Shown: piece by piece, positions 1 to 8,537 of the stretch
Layout of the letters: every line of letters starts with the position of its first letter
Position numbering within the stretch: the first letter of the stretch is position 1
Origin: Coptodactyla brooksi
Lineage: Eukaryota; Arthropoda; Insecta; Coleoptera; Scarabaeidae
DNA: 22,194 bases
Assembly: GCA_033557675.1 (NCBI GenBank)
Contig: JAWQRM010000480.1
Coordinates: forward strand, 1-22,194
Direction of reading: 5' to 3'
Translations under genes and position numbers: made by a program
Notes under the pieces: model-generated
Seen by the model: only the letters and a program-made list of their open reading frames with translations
The model's database searches: none
Told to the model about the DNA's origin: nothing

Positions 1-139
1 CATCAGAGGGCCTGCCGCTGCGGACTTGATCAGTAGTGGAGTTGCGGCCACCACGAAACTCTCGAAACCAATATTTGACGGTGTAATCTGACGGAGCATT
101 AGCCCCATAATATTTATCCAACTTTTCGTTTGTTTCCAA
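1..139 (-). pseudogene. mariner transposase N-terminal fragment, cut by window edge
   Basis: The minus strand has one open frame across this stretch. It encodes a helix-turn-helix segment typical of mariner transposases: the pieces KLDKYYGANAPS, VKYWFREFRGG and VRSGRPS appear in the usual order, with the W-F-x-E-F-[RK]-x-G signature and the following RSGRP linker. This domain binds the element's inverted terminal repeats. An in-frame TGA lies immediately upstream of the recognisable part and no ATG is visible, so this is the middle of the N-terminal domain of a decayed copy. The catalytic DDE region would lie left of position 1. The copy is separate from the mariner at 1213-1932, which has its own N-terminal segment on the other strand. 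Confidence 0.75.
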
Positions 140-160
140 CCAACATCATTTGTCTCCAAC

Positions 161-281
161 GCTTCTGAGGATGCCGACATGAATGGGGAAACGTGCGTCA
201 AGTAAAAATAAACTTTTCGGTTTTGATGTAGTGATGATAATCCTGTACACTTTATTACTAATAATAAGCCAAAGGCCCAAA
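161..281. repeat. direct repeat copy 1 (about 110 bp unit)
   Basis: This stretch shares an extended diverged match with 743-852. Both contain ttctgaKgatgYcgacatg, then cgtgcgtcaag, then acttttcggttttg and tgtagtg, and end in a TTACTAA-like segment. Copy 1 directly adjoins the mariner N-terminal fragment, so the unit could be the 5' part of that element family. A weaker third match lies around 497-612 (ttctgatgat, then ggttttatgtagtggtgac). No coding function is claimed. Confidence 0.6.
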
Positions 282-742
282 TGTCCTCAATTCTATTTGA
301 GTTGAGTAGGAAATTAACTACACGATGAACTAGAAAATGTAAATGGCCACCATGTGTTGAACACAATGATAAACATCTGCAGGGCATATCTAGTAGCAAT
401 GGTTTACCAATATACATACAAATTATAATCTACTATTAGTTTAACCAGCCTTTTTAGTATAAATAACATGGCAAGGAGATTAGTAGTCAGTCTTTCGTCG
501 GTTCTGATGATACTATGGTGGTTAATATCTACGTTATCTACGTTAATTAATATCTACGTCGATCAGTTATTGTTCAGGTTTTATGTAGTGGTGACAAGGT
601 TTAACTCTAAGTGCTATAATTGACTATTTTGGTATTGTATTTATTCAGTCCTTCAAGTATTTTAAGTCAAGTATTTTGTTGGGACTGAATACTTTTTTTG
701 GGACTGAACACGACGAAGACAAATGCTGCATTTGCCTTCGTC
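282..742. other. AT-rich spacer, no gene seen
   Basis: I see no recognisable coding sequence. The only structure is a weak match to the flanking direct repeats at about 497-612 and a short local duplication (tctacgttaatta, tatctacgt) near 525-560. Confidence 0.5.
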
Positions 743-852
743 ACTTCTGATGATGTCGACATGGTCGGCGAACCGTGCGTCAAGCAAATAGACTTTTCGG
801 TTTTGGTGTAGTGGTGGCATTGTTCAACTTTGTTACTAAGCAAAAGGTTCCA
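743..852. repeat. direct repeat copy 2
   Basis: This is the partner of 161-281 in the same orientation, with cgtgcgtcaag and acttttcggttttg conserved. A 70-codon minus-strand frame spans it (667-879). The matching unit at 161-281 is not open in the same way, so I treat the frame as chance. Confidence 0.6.
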
Positions 853-1212
853 ATATTCATAACTCAGATATGCAGACATTGATAATGAACATGTACCTGA
901 AATGCCTAGCAGAGGACGTTAGCTAGGAAATTATTCCACCAATACAGCAAGATCTTCTCGCGAAGAATTGACAATATATTTACTCATCTACTCATCTGCA
1001 GGGAAAGTGAATTGGCAAGAAGAAGCAGTAATTTTCGCTTTTCACTGAATATAAATAACTATTCTACTTGTAGAAATCTAAATTTATACAAGCAATTTAT
1101 ATAATTGCATAAAATTTATACAATTGTATAAATCGTAACTTGTACTAAACGGAATATCCATGCTACAAACATTACTCCTAACACACTTGCCAAATTAAAA
1201 CATGAAATACGA
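853..1212. other. AT-rich spacer, no gene seen
   Basis: I see no gene. Short AT palindromes occur around 1070-1140 (for example ttatacaattgtataa). The stretch ends at the left inverted end of the mariner that follows. Confidence 0.5.
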
Positions 1213-1932
1213 TTGGCTTCTTCGAAAAGTACTTTCGTTTTTTTCGTAGTAGAAACGTTAGGTGTAATTTAACCAGTCAACTTCATTCTAAACCGTATAC
1301 GCATTATACACTCTGACACCTGACATTGCATAGTTTATGTGTGAAAATATTTTGTTCGATTCTGTGCACTTGTTTTCTTCTTGTCTCTTATGAAACATGG
1401 AGAGCCACAAATAGCATTTTTAGCACATTTTGCTTTCAAAAATGCGATTCAAACGGGAAAAAATGTATGCGATGTGTATGGAGAGATGTGTTGACAGAAT
1501 ACCAATGCCAAAACTGGTTTGCAAAATTTTTTCCAACTGTTTTGCAAATTTAAAAAATTTTTGGCAGAATTCTAAAGTAAACTGTCATCAACTGGACAAA
1601 TTGTATTATGTACTACCACACCCACCATATTCTCCAAATCTGGCACCTTCCGATTGTTACTTGATTCTGTCTCTAGAAAATTTTTTGGACGGCAAAACCT
1701 TTACGTCAAATGAAGTCGTCAAAAATGGCTTCATTTTTGACGGCTTGCTGGATCAGTTGTTTGCCAGAAAGGAAAGTTTTATGAGCATGAAATCATGCTT
1801 ATGCCAGAAAGGTGGCAAAAAGTGTTGAACCATAATGATGAGTATGTAATTACATAACATATTTATACTCTCTAAGAAAGATGCATTTTATTTTCACGAA
1901 AAAAAAGCGAAATTACTTTCCGAATAACCTAA
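1213..1932 (+). mobile_element. internally deleted mariner element with degenerate terminal inverted repeats
   Basis: The left end (ttggcttcttcgaaaagt from 1213, then actttcgtttttttcgt) is inverted at the right end. Read from 1932 on the minus strand, the right end gives ttaggttattcggaaagt and then aatttcgcttttttttcgt. These are diverged TIRs of about 36 bp. The right end is followed by TA (1933-1934), the usual target duplication. The left flank reads GA, probably a decayed TA. The total of 720 bp compares with about 1.3 kb for complete mariners. The coding remnant inside shows that the middle of the transposase is missing. Confidence 0.7.
1410..1857 (+). pseudogene. mariner transposase pseudogene, catalytic core deleted
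   Basis: Two mariner segments are joined here. The first (about 1420-1535, frame of the 1326-1553 ORF) has the N-terminal helix-turn-helix motif: MRCVWRDVLTEYQCQNWFAK matches the V-Y-G-x-x-x-V-[NT]-E-x-x-x-x-[QR]-W-F-x-K-F pattern. The second (about 1572-1760, frame of the 1430-1828 ORF) has the C-terminal part: HQLDKL, then HPPYSPNLAPSD, which carries the third catalytic aspartate of DD34D, then FLDGKTFTSNE. The segment with the first two catalytic aspartates is absent, so the product cannot be active. A further frameshift before the end puts the terminal PERWQKVLNHND stretch and its TAA (1855-1857) in another frame. DNA cleavage would be lost; only end binding could in principle survive. 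Confidence 0.8.
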
Positions 1933-2479
1933 TACTAACATCATAAGAAACAGTACAGTAACTGATATTTATTAAAAGACTAAAAAAAATGTTGTATTGG
2001 ATCATTTGTTCCTGTAGCAAATATACTTTGAGCTTTGACCCGAACCCACCCTTATACGGTACCTTAATATAATTCGATAAATTATTACATAAGCTAGGCA
2101 CGCAGTAAGCGTAAGACCTTTTAACATTTCCTGCTTGTGACGATGTACAGTTAGAATATGCCTTCGCCTAACATCATCACTAGATGAATCAATTTAATTC
2201 AATAGTGCTTAAATCACTAGTACTTACTTCACGCCTGCAATAATCAGTTTGTTTGGAATTACATTATACTAAACTGGTGTAAACATTGTTTGCTTGCTTT
2301 TGTGACGTGTTTAGGACCGATGTCAATGTCATTATCAAGCTCTGTCGCCCTTTAAATGTTCACTCAGCCTGGCAGGTGTCTCAATCGCTGAATGCGTTTA
2401 ATTGGATAATTGTGCAGTTCTATGAACTCCACGGGCATCGTGCTTTTCTGTTTATTTAATTATTATAGCTTCATTTATG
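1933..2479. other. spacer, no gene seen
   Basis: This is an AT-rich stretch between the mariner and the palindromic repeat. A 62-codon minus-strand frame (1913-2101) overlaps the mariner end and resembles nothing I know. I see no conserved motif. Confidence 0.45.
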
Positions 2480-2912
2480 CTACACTTGGTGTTAAATTAT
2501 TTTATTTTTAACTCGCATTTAAAGTACGTGCTTAATCGCTTGTTTTCAGTGCATAAAGTATGTCTTTATGCACAAATGCGTTAAAGTATGTCTATGCATA
2601 AGTGCATTAACATAAAACATAACCAGGAAAACTAGTCTTGACAACGATCACGGCTATCTGATATATGGTAAAACTCATGCGTACGTCACTTTAACGTCAG
2701 AGTGACATTAGCTGTCACTTTCACGTTAAAGCGACGTACGCTTGAAATTTTAATTTAATAGCTAACTTTTAGCAAGTTAGCTATTAAATTCGAATTAAAA
2801 CTGAAATATTGTATACAACACGAGATTAAACTGAGTTGTATCTGCTCGGGAGATTAAGTCCATCGCCCTTCGGGCTCGGGACTACTTTAATCGCTTGTTG
2901 TATAAATAACTA
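2480..2912. repeat. palindromic repeat family, copy A
   Basis: This is homologous along its length to 4822-5206. Shared blocks include gcatttaaagta, gtctttatgcaca, gacaacgatcacg, the hairpin at 2679-2741, a second palindrome (tagctaacttttagcaagtt, then agcta) near 2758-2788, and the closing ttgttgtataaataacta. The 3' part is itself bracketed by an inverted pair, tatacaaca...gattaaa against tttaatc...tgttgtata. Copy A retains a GC-rich segment (gcccttcgggctcggga) that copy B has lost. There are no ORFs, which suggests a non-autonomous foldback or MITE-like repeat. The DD41D element begins right at its 3' end. Confidence 0.7.
2679..2741. repeat. hairpin in repeat copy A
   Basis: Arms of 29 bp (2679-2707 and 2713-2741) pair with 26 matches around a 5-base loop. 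The arm ends read gcgtacgtc and gacgtacgc. The same position in copy B forms a longer hairpin (4983-5074). Confidence 0.8.
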
Positions 2913-4211
2913 CAGGGTGGCGCATAAGTAACGTTATGATTTAATAAGTGAATACATTTTTTGTTCAAGTTTTTTTTTGTTTTGTTTTCAGAATTAACTT
3001 TGAAAAACTTGGGAAATTTATGATGGAAAGACTCAGCACAAAACAAATGAACCAAAGTTGTTCAATTTTATTTTGAAAGTCAGCATTCGATTATTCAGAC
3101 GCAAAGATCATATCGAAATTTCTTTTATGTTCGAAATGCTCCTAGCGCTCCAACAATTTACCGATTGGTTCAGCGTTTTCGGCAACAAGGGGCTGTCTGT
3201 GATCTTTCCGCATGCTGAAAGATCTCGTGCAGTTCGAAATGATGTGAACATTGCTCGGGTGCAAGCAAGTATTGAGAAAAACCCCGAAACTTCCACCAGG
3301 CGACGTTCTCAGCAGTTGGCGATGTCTAGGCGGTCTTTGCAAAGAATTTTACATAATTTACACCTTTTCCCATATAAGATTCAATTGGTTCATGAGTTAA
3401 AACCAAATGATGCACAAACACGCATTCAATATAGTCGCCGTTTTCAAGAATTGTGCCTAGAAAACAGCGAGTTTATTCACAAACTCATAATGAGCGATGA
3501 GGCCCATTTTCACCTCAATGGTCACGTGAATAAACAAAATTGCAGAATATGGGGCACCCAAAATCCAAGAATAATTATTGACCATCAAACGCATCCACTT
3601 AGATGCACAGTATGGTGTGGAATAACTTCAGAAAAGATCATTGGACCATATTTTTTCGAAAACGACGAGCAAGTTGCGGTTAATGTGGATGGCATTCAAT
3701 ACCGGACAATGATTGAAAATTTTCTAAGGCCCGAGGTAGAGAACAATCCAGAATTGTGGTTCCAACAAGACGGAGCCACAGCTCACACAGCTCGTCCAAC
3801 TATGGCTCTCCTGCGCGAAATTTTTGGCGATCGAGTAATATCGCGTTTTTCTGATTTTAACTGGCCACCGCGTTCGCCTGATTTAACGGCTCCCGATTTT
3901 TTGCTTTGGGGTTACCTAGAGGGTAAGGTGTATGCCAATAAGCCAAGAACCATCCAACAGCTTAAGGCGAATATCCGAGAAGAAGTGAGGGCGCTGGGAC
4001 TTGAAATTCTAAGAAAAGTTATGGGAAATGCAAGGGCACGTCAGGTCGAAGCAAACAATGGGCTCCATTTGAAAGATATTATCTTCAAAACATAATGTGA
4101 ACATATTTCCAAACTATAATCTAAATTTTAATAAATGCCAACGTTAAATAAAATCAGAAAGAAAAAAGTTATGCATTAAATAAATCATAACGTTACTTAT
4201 GCGCCACCCTG
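2913..4211 (+). mobile_element. DD41D-type Tc1/mariner (IS630 superfamily) element with perfect 31-bp TIRs
   Basis: The left end starts cagggtggcgcataag and its 31 bases (2913-2943) are the exact reverse complement of 4181-4211. At 1299 bp with a single transposase frame inside, this is the size of a full element. The left flank is TA (2911-2912), as expected for the TA target duplication of this superfamily. The right flank reads G then TA (4212-4214), so the ends are asymmetric by one base: either the left end lost one terminal C or the right gained a G. The perfect TIRs point to a fairly recent insertion, although the transposase frame is already disturbed near its start. Confidence 0.88.
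3058..4095 (+). CDS. Tc1/mariner transposase (DD41D), N-terminus frameshifted
   Basis: This is the DDE transposase that would cut and rejoin the element ends. The open frame has 345 codons. From about residue 51 (PHAERSRAVRND) it reads as the family should: a second helix-turn-helix region (about 80-115), first catalytic Asp in LIMSDEAHF (D147), second in WFQQDGATAHT (D238), third in SPDLTAPDF (D280). That leaves 41 residues between the last two, hence DD41D. The first 50 residues do not belong: a first helix-turn-helix (IYRLVQRFRQQG) lies in another frame at about 3057-3205, and a plausible original ATG is at 3020. One extra base near 3056 and another near 3205 explain the shifts. The TAA is at 4093-4095, followed by AATAAA-like signals near 4129. 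The catalytic core looks intact, but the protein as encoded would lack its DNA-binding N-terminus. Confidence 0.85.
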   Translation: MFNFILKVSIRLFRRKDHIEISFMFEMLLALQQFTDWFSVFGNKGLSVIFPHAERSRAVRNDVNIARVQASIEKNPETSTRRRSQQLAMSRRSLQRILHNLHLFPYKIQLVHELKPNDAQTRIQYSRRFQELCLENSEFIHKLIMSDEAHFHLNGHVNKQNCRIWGTQNPRIIIDHQTHPLRCTVWCGITSEKIIGPYFFENDEQVAVNVDGIQYRTMIENFLRPEVENNPELWFQQDGATAHTARPTMALLREIFGDRVISRFSDFNWPPRSPDLTAPDFLLWGYLEGKVYANKPRTIQQLKANIREEVRALGLEILRKVMGNARARQVEANNGLHLKDIIFKT

Positions 4212-4821
4212 GTACATGTACACATACACTAAAAATTGTATGTACCTTGATATTTCGACATTGGTTATTTTCTTCCTCTTTTCTACGATTTCTTCTTGTT
4301 TCCATAACATTACTATCAAACTGTTTTTCTTTAGAAATTGTGGTCAATCAACTCGAAAATAATATTCATTTATTTTGTGACAACAAATTGTCACAAAATA
4401 AAATAATTCTTTATGCGTAGAAAACAAAATATTAAACTCTTTTGATTTGTTTAGTTCTGAAGGGCTGTTAGTTTGTAAACAATTGACTTTCAAAAAACCA
4501 AAGATCGTGCACATTTGACGTTGCCTTGAAGTTTTTAAACAGGTGTAACTCAAAAACTATTAGACTCAAGTCTTGGAAATTAATGTCATTTCAATCTCCT
4601 TTTATAAATGAGCGTTAATATGATATGTTACATGACTATGTGATATACATTTTTGTAATTTTTCAAAAACTGAAAAGAATTTGTTTTTAATTTCAAAAAT
4701 ATTTTTTAATATGTTTTAAAGTCATTAATTTACTATTTATGTGCCAAATTTAATAATAGTATGTCAATTGCTTCATATGGAAATGAAATATTTTGTAAAT
4801 GTGAAATTTGAAAAAAACTGT
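4212..4821. other. AT-rich spacer with one perfect hairpin
   Basis: I see no gene. Short frames on both strands (60-75 codons) have no recognisable features. Just right of the transposon, short gtacatgta and tgtacc palindromic bits occur. A perfect hairpin is listed separately at 4369-4402. Confidence 0.45.
4369..4402. repeat. perfect 15-bp hairpin
   Basis: tttattttgtgacaa (4369-4383) is exactly complementary to ttgtcacaaaataaa (4388-4402) with a 4-base loop. Confidence 0.85.
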
Positions 4822-5206
4822 GTACACTTCCATCCTTAAACCATTTATTTTAATTAGCATTTAAAGTAAGTTTTTAATTGATTGTTTTCAATGTATAAAG
4901 TCTGTCTTTATGCACAAGTGCGTTAAAGTAAAACAACCAAAAAATTAGTCTCGACAACGATCACGACAAGCTGATACATGATAAAATTTCATGGGTACAT
5001 CGCTATAACGTCAAAATGACAGCTGTGACATCAGCTATCACTTTGACGTTAAAGCGATGTACGCATGAAATTTTAATTTAATTCCTAACTTTTAGCAATT
5101 TAGCTATTAAATTCGATAAAAAAAAAAATATTGTATACAACATGGTATTAAACAATTTTATTCGCTCGGGAAATTAAGTCCCTTGTTGTATAAATAACTA
5201 TTAAAT
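4822..5206. repeat. palindromic repeat family, copy B
   Basis: This is the second copy of the 2480-2912 repeat in the same orientation, ending in the same ttgttgtataaataacta. It is shorter because part of the GC-rich segment before the 3' end is deleted. Unlike copy A, its 3' border runs into unique sequence (ttaaataatc) and not into a transposon, which gives an empty-site comparison for the DD41D insertion. Confidence 0.7.
4983..5074. repeat. long hairpin in repeat copy B
   Basis: Arms of 43 bp (4983-5025 and 5032-5074) match at 39 positions with a 6-base loop. The outer stem is aaaatttcat against atgaaatttt. Confidence 0.85.
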
Positions 5207-5639
5207 AATCTAAATTAAATATGTTTGAATGGATGAATTGTTTCTATATTCTACAAGAATTTACTACATTATTTAAAAAGACCTTTAATTAAACAAGGGC
5301 AAGTATTAAAATAAGGATTTTGAGATCGGTCAGTGAATCTTCATTTGAGACCTTCAGAAAGGAAATCTCTCTTGTAGAAAATAATTATTAAAAAATAATA
5401 TTAATATCGCTTTCAAACAAACTGTTAATGAAAATTGACGTTCCTTGGAGAAATTAACTGAACAGAAATTCTGTTCCTCATGGTCTAAATATTTAACGGT
5501 TTAAAAAGAAATTACAATTCACACTAACCGTTTAGTTTGTTTTTGATGAATTAGAAATATCATACATCGTGATATTTTTATTTTGATTTTGAGATTAGTA
5601 ATCCAGATTTATATCGAATAAATACAATGTGGGTCTAGA
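5207..5639. other. AT-rich spacer, nothing recognised
   Basis: This is low-complexity AT-rich DNA with no convincing frame, repeat or structural RNA. Confidence 0.4.
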
Positions 5640-5785
5640 TTTCCTTTTTAAGGCGACAATGCTACACCTCATCATACAGTGGCTCTTGCAGAGTTTTTGG
5701 ATAGTGAAGATATTCAACACATGCATTAGGCTGCAAGGTCCCCAGGCCTAAATTCCGTGATCAACGATTACACGTTGTAGATTAT
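5640..5785 (+). pseudogene. Tc1-like transposase fragment with destroyed catalytic site
   Basis: In the frame of GAC at 5655 the sequence reads DNATPHHTVALAEFLDSED, then IQHMH, a stop, and AARSPGLNS. This matches the second half of the Tc1 DDE domain: the D-N-A-x-P-H block with the second catalytic Asp, the F-L-x-x-x-x-I-x-x-M block, then the W-P-A-x-S-P-D-L-N-P block. Here the W codon is TAG, the Asp of SPD is Gly, and Pro is Ser. The Tc1 catalytic Glu region that should follow is not readable. The fragment is about 45 codons long, too short to place in a named family, and clearly dead. Confidence 0.7.
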
Positions 5786-5972
5786 GTATCATACTCAGGA
5801 GTGCTGGTATCCTGTATTAAAAATTGAATTATTAGAATATTTATCTACTGTAAGAACATTGGGAAATCATACATTTATTTCTCAGCTACTATTAATTTAA
5901 AAATCTTATTGATAGAATTGCAAAGAATACAAGAAAATAATAATGACCGTTATTGGTGACTAACGAAAATAT

Positions 5973-6030
5973 ATATGCATTGGGAAAAGTATTTAAAATT
6001 TTTATTTTAAATACTTTTTCCAATGTATAT
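5973..6030. repeat. 27-bp-arm hairpin
   Basis: Arms 5973-5999 and 6004-6030 are complementary at 25 of 27 positions with a 4-base loop (gcattgggaaaagtattta against its complement). This is AT-rich noncoding DNA. Confidence 0.8.
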
Positions 6031-6242
6031 TAGATTACATGTTTGAGATTACAAACAAGAATTAAACATCATATTACAAATAGCTAACAAAAATGGATAC
6101 CTAACAGAATTAGTGAAAATTTATTACAATGTACATAAAGAGGAAATTCATACAAGCAGCTGACTAAAAACGAAACCTCTTGTAACAAACAAGCATGGAT
6201 AACATTACATACAGATTAGTGATATACAAGTAGCCCAAAGGG

Positions 6243-6893
6243 TTTTAAGATAGTGAGTGGAAGTGAGATGGACTGAGTTTCGTTCACTTCGAGAGTGAGC
6301 GAGACAACACAATGTAACACACACGTCTACGAGCCAATGTAATATAATTACAGTGACTTTACAGTTGTAATTGTAGGCGCACTTTGTTATTTTCTGGTTA
6401 ACTTTTGTTTTTTTTACACAGTACGAATTATTTTATCATGAAAGGAAAAGTACAAATTATTACATGGTCCATCCATGATCAAAGTATTAAGGAAATAATT
6501 CAGTCATTTATCGTATCTTCGTTTTGAGATGTTAGGCGCATTCTTCATGATTTTAAAACTTTAATCGTTCTATTTTTTGTGAAACTGTCATAAAATATGT
6601 GTTAATAATGATCCAAATTTCCTTTCTAATGTTTTTTTACTGATGAATGTATTTTTCCAATTCATGGTCGACGCTGGTTGAATTTACGTGTCACGTTTTG
6701 CTGTCTCACTCACTCTCGAACTGTACGAAGCTTAATTCGTCTTACTTCCGCTCACTATATAAAATTGGTATTACTTTCAAATAACTGTTTCTTTTCCAAT
6801 GCGTTTTTACTGATGAATCTATTTTCCCAATTCGTGGTCGATGTTGGTCAGGTTTACGTGTTACATTTCTGCTTACTATCCTAAAATTCTATG
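6243..6893. mobile_element. foldback/MITE-like element with duplicated right end
   Basis: The left arm (6243 to about 6330) begins ttttaagatagtgagtggaa and contains gagagtgagcgagaca. The right arm (about 6686-6766) carries the inverse: tgtctcactcactctcgaac, then cttacttccgctcactat. The right part is then repeated in tandem: ttactgatgaatgtattttt...tggtcgac (from 6633) recurs as ttactgatgaatctatttt...tggtcgat (from 6803), and closes with gcttactatcctaaaa, the inverse of the left terminus. No transposase frame is present, so I infer a non-autonomous DNA element. Confidence 0.6.
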
Positions 6894-7534
6894 GGGCTAG
6901 TTGCAGGGCAGGTACAGAACAGCTAGTTTAAAATAGATGTCCTATACCTGCAGATGACCTGATGGAAAAGATCGAAACCAAGAGGACTAGGACCTAGAGT
7001 CAAGTGCTGGTACGATGGCACTTCCACGAGACATGAAGTAGCAATCTGCGTACAACAAGAAATTATTAATAAGATCCGAGAAGTCATCCGCATTGCTGAC
7101 CCTTTGTTAAACAAGGACAAAAACAATAAAAGTAATTTTACTTTTTGTTTCTTGAGAATATACTTTATATTTAAAAAACAAGATAATTCCAAAAAATTGA
7201 AATATAAAATAACCCCATATGCTGAAAAATCATCTTTTCCATATGCTTGGAAAAATCACTATAAAATAAAAAAATGAAACATATTTTAATTTATGCAGTT
7301 CTATGAATGTGTTTAAGAAAAACATTATTAAATTTGGAAACAGAATGAAAAATTCATTAACTTGATACCTAAGAAGCCCTATCTACATATAATTAGTAAC
7401 AATTAATCGCCAGTTGCTAATTAAAGAAACACAATAAACATAAATACATAATAAACAAAAAAAATCTTTCATTCGCCTTGCGTTAGTATATTAATTGCAA
7501 ATATAATAACTTACTATATGAATTGTGGTTAGCA
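6894..7534. other. spacer, no gene recognised
   Basis: An 89-codon minus-strand frame (6923-7192) has a hydrophobic patch but no recognisable family, and AT-rich DNA readily yields such patches. The less AT-rich block at 6940-7110 may be a repeat fragment, but I cannot place it. Confidence 0.4.
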
Positions 7535-7711
7535 CACTGGTTACCACTTCACCAAAACAATAATAAATTACTCGATGCGCATTTCATCGACAAAGTCGAC
7601 ATTGTCAATAGCCACCAGGAAATTAATCACCATTTCTTGGTGGCTCTTGACAATATCGACAAAATGCGCATCGAGCAATTTATTGTTGTTTTGATGAAGT
7701 GGTAACCAGTG
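7535..7711. repeat. long near-perfect inverted repeat (about 80-bp arms)
   Basis: The left arm (7535-7623) starts cactggttaccacttcaccaa and the right arm (7632-7711) ends ttgatgaagtggtaaccagtg. Across the arms I see only scattered single mismatches plus one insertion of about 9 bases in the left arm (around catcgacaaa, 7584-7593). The 8-base loop makes this an almost continuous stem of about 80 bp. It is not flanked by an obvious TA or longer duplication and contains no ORF longer than the chance one across it. Confidence 0.85.
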
Positions 7712-8537
7712 ATTAAGTACTTACCATATATCAAACACCAAACACAAAGTTCTATAAGGCGTCTTTCGACTCGCCATTCTAGAAAAATAACGCTTATTCA
7801 TCAATGTATATAAGGTTGTCTATATACATATCATTATAAAAGTTTTAAAATACGATATATTCACTTATCTTATAGAGGTCATTTAAAACTGTCAATTAGA
7901 TTTAACGCTTTCGTAAATACATTTGTTTAATTCATGGTGATATTTCACAACCGTATTATATAGATGATTTAAAAAAATATTATTTTTTTAAAAAAATAAT
8001 AATTTAAAAAAAGTATTACATGTACTTGAATATTTAGGCAACAACATTTACATGCGTGACCTTGTTACTTTCTATTAAGTATTGCATTCATCGTTCTTAG
8101 ATTGCCACGTTAGACTGACAAGAAAAGACACCCAAGCGTACCCCTCCGATTTTGATAAAATTTGGTAGGAATGTAGAACACCGAAAAATATTTGACACCT
8201 ATTTCTTTTAGCGTCCCGTTTTTTGGTTTTGGGGTATGTAATGGGGGCTCGAAGCTCAAACCTCCAAAAACACATTTTTTGCAATATTTCAGAAGCGAGA
8301 AGAGATATTGAGATTTTTTCACCCCTGCTCTTGTATATTATAAATTAATTTTTGTAATCTTTAAACTACATAAAAAAATAAAAGTTACGGGTTTTTAGAT
8401 TTTTTTCTAAATGTCCTTTTTTGAAGTTATCATCATTTCTATATACACCTAAAAAAGACTATTTTTTTTCATAGTTTTGGAATTAAATTTAATGTCACAT
8501 TGTACTTAAGTAAAAATTGTTTATTACAGTAGAATAT
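7712..8537. other. AT-rich spacer with a possible repeat fragment
   Basis: 7960-8030 is A/T low complexity with short inverted runs. 8110-8330 is less AT-rich (cccctccgattttgataaaa, agcgtcccgttttttggttt) and has the look of a dispersed noncoding repeat, but no second copy lies in this window. Overlapping 70-codon minus frames there resemble nothing known. Confidence 0.35.

Noticed and set aside
3108..3342. Minus-strand frames inside the transposase
   Set aside because: They are shadows of the DD41D transposase coding strand.
6923..7192. 89-codon minus-strand frame with hydrophobic stretch
   Set aside because: Hydrophobic runs arise easily in AT-rich DNA, and no conserved motif is seen.
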